Shown: piece by piece, positions 12,853 to 16,418 of the stretch
Layout: the number at the start of each line of letters is the position of its first letter
Numbering within the stretch: the first letter of the stretch is position 1
Assembly: GCA_937967875.1 (NCBI GenBank)
Contig: CALBTQ010000736.1
Coordinates: 1-16,418 of the forward strand
Direction of reading: 5' to 3'
Source of the DNA: an uncultured Pseudomonadota bacterium
GTDB taxonomy: Bacteria > Lernaellota > Lernaellaia > Lernaellales > Lernaellaceae
DNA length: 16,418 nucleotides
Translations under genes and position numbers: made by a program
The notes under the pieces: model-generated
The model's input: the letters and a program-made list of their open reading frames with translations, nothing else
Database searches by the model: none
What the model was told of the DNA's origin: nothing

Positions 12853-14661
12853 ATGAAAAACGGGAACGACTATACGAGTTGGCTGCAAAAACTGGAAACA
12901 CCGGATATCAAAGGAAACTTTGATCAGGTTCATCCGGCGAAGCTGTTGTTCGGCTTTTTCCAGGCCCGTAAAACCGGCGTACTGTTCGTCAACGATGGCG
13001 TAGTGAAATTCTACCTGTACCTCTCGCAAGGGTGTTTGGTTCCCTACAAAGCGGGCATTTACGAGGAACGCGAGTACCACCGGTATTTGCGCAGCCGGGG
13101 CATCATCACCGACGAGGAATTCTACGCCTACAGCAAACAGGCGCGCGAACAGAACAGCAACTTCGTCGAATTCCTGTTGCAACAGAAGATTACCTCCCGT
13201 TCCGATACGGAAAAATTCGCCGACGAGTTTTACAGCAAAAACGTCAAGGGGCTGTTTTCCTGGCGGCACGGCGGCTACAGCTTTTATTCGACGATCCTGC
13301 CTCATCTGAACGAGAAGGTCGATCAACTGCAGATGCTGCGTACGATCGTGGACGGCGTCCGCGAAAAATATCATCCGGGAATGATCGAGTCGCGCCTGGA
13401 AAAGCGGATGCGCACGCCGCTGAAGCTGTATCCGAAATCGCCGCTGCCGCTCAGCGACTTGCTGGTCACCGATCAGGAACAACAGGTGCACGAGTGGATT
13501 CGCGACGGCGCGACGTTGTCGCATATTATCGGTGAATCCGAGTTGGGCGCGACCGACACGCGGGCGTTGATTTTCGCATTGCTGACGATCAACGCGTGCA
13601 AGTTCGCGACGAAGGCCAAAAAGAAAGAGAAGACCGCCGATAAGGGCGAGCAGATTTCGACGATTCCGACCGACCGCCTCTCGCGCCTGTTCAACATGGC
13701 CGAAAAGAGCGTGGATCGGATTCACAACGAGTATAAAGATCAGCCGATCGAACCGGCGTATCGGGCCCGGACGACGGCCGACGAAGACATTCCCATCGAG
13801 ATGGACAACATGGAAGAGGAGTTGCGCCGGCGGCTGCAGGATCACATCCAGCAGTTGAAGGAGCAACGTCCGCCGGTCCAGGCGCCCGAAGCGACTAAGA
13901 CGGTAAAGACCGTGATGCGCGTCGAGGAGCCCGAGGAACCGATTCGCGTGCCCGAAGCCAGCGCCGAGGAAATGGGCGAGCTGGATATGGGCGATCCGTT
14001 CACCGAAGGCCACGAGGATCAGGGCGAAACGTTCATCAGCGACGCCGACGAACTGCAGTCGATGGTCGATCAGGAAACGAGTGAACCGCTCGCCGACGAT
14101 TTCGATGAGCCCGGCGGTTTCGACGAAGACCTCGCCGGTCCGGACGAAGTCGATTTCGTGATGGACGACGACTCGGATTTGAAGCTGGGAGAAATCGAGG
14201 ATGAAGGCGATCCGTTGATCGGCGGCATCGACGACGGGCTCGACGAGGGCTTCATCGACGACGGCGCGCCGATTCAATTTTCCGAAGGAGATCCGCCGGA
14301 GCACATGTTCCAACTGGCCGTTTCGTTGATCGATCAGGAATATTACGGCAAGGCGCACGAGGTGATCCGCACGGCGTTGGATCGCGGGTTGGAAAATCCG
14401 CTGGCGAAAATCTACCTGGGTCTGGCGTACTACCATGATCGCGCCGGCGACAGCGACCGTTTCCAGAAGGCGTCGCAGTACATTCAGGAAGGCATCGCCG
14501 CCGTGGGCAAGGACCCGGTCGGCTACCTGACTCTGGGCAAACTGTACCTGGAGGAAGGCGACAAGGCGATGGCCGAATTGTATTTCATCAAGGCGCTGGA
14601 AATCGATCGCGATTGCATCGAAGCCAAGGAAATGATCCGTACTATTTACCAGGAACGGTAA
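12853..14661 (+). CDS. DUF4388-type protein with acidic linker and TPR repeats
   Basis: 602 residues, predicted cytosolic. Residues about 18-120 fit the DUF4388 (PATAN-like) domain: GNFDQVHPAKLLFGFFQ, then RKTGVLFVNDG and VKFYLYLSQGCLV. The family occurs in signalling and social-motility proteins, often of Deltaproteobacteria-like lineages; its role is regulatory but poorly defined. Residues 195-255 (DLLVTDQEQQVHEWIRDG to FALLTINACKF) resemble a small helical or winged-helix module. A Pro-rich then very acidic linker follows (310-480, strings of Asp and Glu), and TPR-like helices end the protein (482-600, LGLAYYHDRAGDSDRF, LGKLYLEEGDKAMAELYF). ATG 12853 just precedes the domain; GTG 12847 or TTG 12766 are alternatives, and no Shine-Dalgarno is clear. 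The next gene starts directly after its stop. Confidence 0.85.
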   Translation: MKNGNDYTSWLQKLETPDIKGNFDQVHPAKLLFGFFQARKTGVLFVNDGVVKFYLYLSQGCLVPYKAGIYEEREYHRYLRSRGIITDEEFYAYSKQAREQNSNFVEFLLQQKITSRSDTEKFADEFYSKNVKGLFSWRHGGYSFYSTILPHLNEKVDQLQMLRTIVDGVREKYHPGMIESRLEKRMRTPLKLYPKSPLPLSDLLVTDQEQQVHEWIRDGATLSHIIGESELGATDTRALIFALLTINACKFATKAKKKEKTADKGEQISTIPTDRLSRLFNMAEKSVDRIHNEYKDQPIEPAYRARTTADEDIPIEMDNMEEELRRRLQDHIQQLKEQRPPVQAPEATKTVKTVMRVEEPEEPIRVPEASAEEMGELDMGDPFTEGHEDQGETFISDADELQSMVDQETSEPLADDFDEPGGFDEDLAGPDEVDFVMDDDSDLKLGEIEDEGDPLIGGIDDGLDEGFIDDGAPIQFSEGDPPEHMFQLAVSLIDQEYYGKAHEVIRTALDRGLENPLAKIYLGLAYYHDRAGDSDRFQKASQYIQEGIAAVGKDPVGYLTLGKLYLEEGDKAMAELYFIKALEIDRDCIEAKEMIRTIYQER

Positions 14662-16218
14662 ATGCCTTCCCCCACACAGGAACGACGACTCCGGCAGATG
14701 CGCGGCGAGGTGAATTTCCGCCGCTTTCACGCGCTGGGGCCCGACCCGCGCACACTGGATTACCTGCAACTGTGCTACGAGCAGCGCCGGGGATTGTTCC
14801 GCGATCTGGCGTTGCGTGGCGCGGCGACGTCGCCTTTCCTGGAAAGCGGCGCGGAAACCGGCGCCAACAGCCTGCTGCTGACTAACGATTTGCAGGCCGA
14901 CGGCATCGCCTTGGACATCAGCCGCGACGCGCTGGCGGCCATGCCCGCTTATGCCGAACGCATGAAACTCGCGCGTCTGCCCATGCGCCTGTGCGCCGAC
15001 GCCCACCGCCTGCCGCTACGCAACAACAGCCTGCCGCTGGCCATCGTCTGGGGCACGCTGCATCACTTCGTCGATCCCGCTCCGGTGCTCGCGGAAATTC
15101 GCCGTGTGCTGGCGCCCGGCGGCCTGCTGGCGATCGGCGACGAGCCGGTGCGGCGTCTGCTGTCGCTGCACCTGGCGCGCACGCGCACGCTGCATTCGCT
15201 GCCGCCGTGGCAACGCGTGCTGCTGCGCGGGCATGTGCTGCCGTGGCTGGTGGACGTCGACGGAGCGGAAGCGGTGGCGGCGGGCGCGACGGAAATGCAA
15301 TTCACCCGCGGGCAATACAAGCGCATGCTGACGGATCATTTCGAAGAGGTGCTGCTGAGCGATCAGCCGTACATCACCGCCGACATCCGCGCGGCCGGTC
15401 CGTTGGGGCGCGCGTTGCTGGCGCCGTTGGGCGCATCACTGGCGGCCAAAGCCGAGGTGACGCTGTTCGGCGGCGCGATCGGCGCGCATTGCCGCAAGCT
15501 GCCCACGCCGACCGCCGCCTGGCTCGACGAAGGCGTCGCCCGGTCGCTCTCCACCGCGCCCGCGCAGGGCCGGCGGCATTTCGTTTTGCGCAAACGGGCG
15601 ATTCATCGGCAATTGGAAATTCTGTTCGCCGCGCCGCTCGACGCCGCGATGCGGGTTTTTATCGACGATCAACCGCTGACGCCGACCGCAACGCAACGAC
15701 CGGACCGTTTACGCGTCGCGCTGCCGGAAGCGAGCAAACCGCACAGCATGGTGCGCCTGACGATCGATGCCGGTGAAGCAAACGCTGAGGTGAGCGGCTT
15801 TGTGTTGTCCGACGACCACGGCGGGGCCGTGTTGTGGTCGCCCGCGCTGCCGCCGCCGGATGTCGCCGGTAAGGCAAGCGGCGCGCTGGCGTGTCCGCAT
15901 TGTATGACCGTCAACAATCGCTGCCGCGCCGATCTGTGCGGCCGGCCTTGCCTGACGCATGCCGCGGGCGCGTTGCGCATCGAGGGCGACAAGGCCGTGG
16001 CGCAAGCCGCCGAGATTCCGCCCGCGGCCGTGGCGGCCTGCCCCGCTTCGGCCATCGACCGTCCGCCATTGGTGCAACGGCCCGAGACCGGCGATTTCAC
16101 CTGCCTGGTATGCGGAACCGATTTCGCGCCGCAAGACGACATCTTCACCCTGCTCGACCATGAATCGGCGCGCGAGCTTTTTTCCGATTTCACCGGGAAA
16201 ACCGAAGCAATGCGCTAA
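14662..16218 (+). CDS. Class I SAM-dependent methyltransferase with Cys-rich C-terminal domain
   Basis: 518 residues. The N-terminal part (about 50-240) is a Methyltransf_11-like domain: motif I LESGAETGANS (60-70, altered from the usual E/DxGxGxG), acidic motif II ALDIS (83-87), CADAHRLPL (111-119), WGTLHHFVDP and LAPGGLLAIGDEP. Residues 300-400 are beta-rich and unassigned. A C-terminal domain has eight cysteines: C411, C414, C421, C426, C430, C460, C481 and C484, arranged CPHC-C-C-C, CP and CLVC; this could bind zinc or iron-sulfur centres. The substrate is unknown. ATG is immediately after the TAA of the DUF4388 gene (TAAATG) with AGGA upstream, so the two are cotranscribed and likely coupled. 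Confidence 0.82.
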   Translation: MPSPTQERRLRQMRGEVNFRRFHALGPDPRTLDYLQLCYEQRRGLFRDLALRGAATSPFLESGAETGANSLLLTNDLQADGIALDISRDALAAMPAYAERMKLARLPMRLCADAHRLPLRNNSLPLAIVWGTLHHFVDPAPVLAEIRRVLAPGGLLAIGDEPVRRLLSLHLARTRTLHSLPPWQRVLLRGHVLPWLVDVDGAEAVAAGATEMQFTRGQYKRMLTDHFEEVLLSDQPYITADIRAAGPLGRALLAPLGASLAAKAEVTLFGGAIGAHCRKLPTPTAAWLDEGVARSLSTAPAQGRRHFVLRKRAIHRQLEILFAAPLDAAMRVFIDDQPLTPTATQRPDRLRVALPEASKPHSMVRLTIDAGEANAEVSGFVLSDDHGGAVLWSPALPPPDVAGKASGALACPHCMTVNNRCRADLCGRPCLTHAAGALRIEGDKAVAQAAEIPPAAVAACPASAIDRPPLVQRPETGDFTCLVCGTDFAPQDDIFTLLDHESARELFSDFTGKTEAMR

Positions 16219-16222
16219 TCGC

Positions 16223-16252
16223 TTGACAGAACCTCACCCAAGCACGTAGCTT
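16223..16252 (+). promoter_or_regulatory. Candidate promoter of the symporter gene
   Basis: A perfect TTGACA (16223-16228) is followed after 18 bases by TAGCTT (16247-16252), three of six matches. The start codon is 50 bases further and preceded by GGGGGAAG. The TTGACA begins 5 bases after the stop of the methyltransferase gene, so the symporter is probably its own transcription unit. Confidence 0.5.
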
Positions 16253-16301
16253 ATTTTTTCATCCACACAGGCAACGCGACACAGCACAAGGGGGAAGCCA
16301 T

Positions 16302-16372
16302 ATGTCCACCGCGAGAGGACGTTGGGGCTCGAAGCTGGGCTTCATTCTCGCCGCCAGCGGCAGCGCGATCGG
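16302..16372 (+). CDS. Sodium:neurotransmitter symporter family transporter (N-terminal fragment)
   Basis: Only the first 23 codons and part of the 24th are present before the adapter. The peptide MSTARG then RWGSKLGFILAASGSAIG is the hallmark start of NSS/SNF-family transporters (TnaT/LeuT relatives), where RWGSRLGFILAAAGSAIGLGN leads into helix 1; the family imports amino acids or related compounds with sodium. GGGGGAAG 5 bases upstream is a strong Shine-Dalgarno. The gene is truncated by the contig end, not by mutation; a full member has about 450-500 residues. Confidence 0.85.
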
Positions 16373-16418
16373 AGATCGGAAGAGCACACGTCTGAACTCC
16401 AGTCACCGAATACGATCT
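16373..16418 (+). other. Illumina index adapter (not genomic)
   Basis: The 34 bases 16373-16406 match the TruSeq read-2/index adapter exactly (from AGATCGGAAGAGC to ...CAGTCAC). The next eight (CGAATACG) stand where the sample index sits and ATCT (16415-16418) begins the following constant part. Genomic sequence therefore ends at about 16372. Confidence 0.98.

Noticed and set aside
12751..15006. Upstream extension of the secretin-like gene to a 1035-codon protein
   Set aside because: The extension is antisense to the DUF4388 gene. A proper signal-like start with GGGGG upstream exists at 12750.
52..16372. CRISPR array, insertion sequence, tRNA or rRNA
   Set aside because: I saw no regularly spaced direct repeats, transposase or integrase motifs, cloverleaf-like segment or rRNA signature.

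Overview
The window reads as a contig of a GC-rich (by eye about 60% G+C), Gram-negative (diderm) bacterium. Evidence for an outer membrane is two signal-peptide proteins with beta-barrel character, a MltD-type lytic transglycosylase, a lipoprotein-type HtrA protease and a secretin-like protein. The DUF4388-type protein and general gene style recall Myxococcota / former Deltaproteobacteria or an uncultivated diderm phylum, but I see no rRNA, tRNA or marker gene that fixes the lineage. Both ends carry Illumina adapter sequence (1-51 and 16373-16418), so this is a short-read, probably metagenomic, contig whose ends are library artefacts.

Layout. 52-759: AT-rich stretch with no credible gene but several inverted repeats. 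760-4947, minus strand, transcribed right to left: a two-helix membrane protein (4666-4947), an exported TlpA-like thioredoxin (4056-4547), a large DUF6029-like outer-membrane barrel (2483-4054, 1 nt after the thioredoxin), a small barrel-like exported protein (1769-2428) and a radical SAM/SPASM enzyme (760-1719). This looks like one envelope-related operon, possibly with an internal promoter. 4948-5236: divergent intergenic region with three consecutive hairpins. 5237-8443, plus strand: a MltD-like transglycosylase with six LysM-type repeats, followed with zero spacing by an orphan N6-adenine-type DNA methyltransferase. 8434-9600, minus: a HtrA/Deg-type serine protease lipoprotein, convergent with the methyltransferase; both stop codons lie in one 12-bp palindrome.

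9601-9937: divergent control region with promoter candidates and a 35-codon leader ORF. 9938-11827, plus: a 12-helix MFS/POT-like transporter with an approximately 150-residue extracytoplasmic insert built from about five 23-residue repeats. A 19-bp hairpin (11838-11881) separates it from the convergent, minus-strand short secretin-like protein (11899-12750). Divergent from that, 12853-16218 plus: a DUF4388 + acidic linker + TPR protein and, immediately after its stop, a class I methyltransferase with a cysteine-rich C-terminal domain. At 16302 the first 23 codons of a sodium:neurotransmitter-symporter-family transporter begin and are cut by the right-hand adapter.

Functionally most genes point to the cell envelope: disulfide chemistry and barrels on the left, peptidoglycan remodelling and periplasmic quality control in the middle, transport on the right. 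I see no canonical defence system, CRISPR array, integrase or insertion sequence. The items most likely to be undescribed are the repeat-bearing loop of the MFS transporter and the thioredoxin / cysteine-pair barrel / radical SAM operon.
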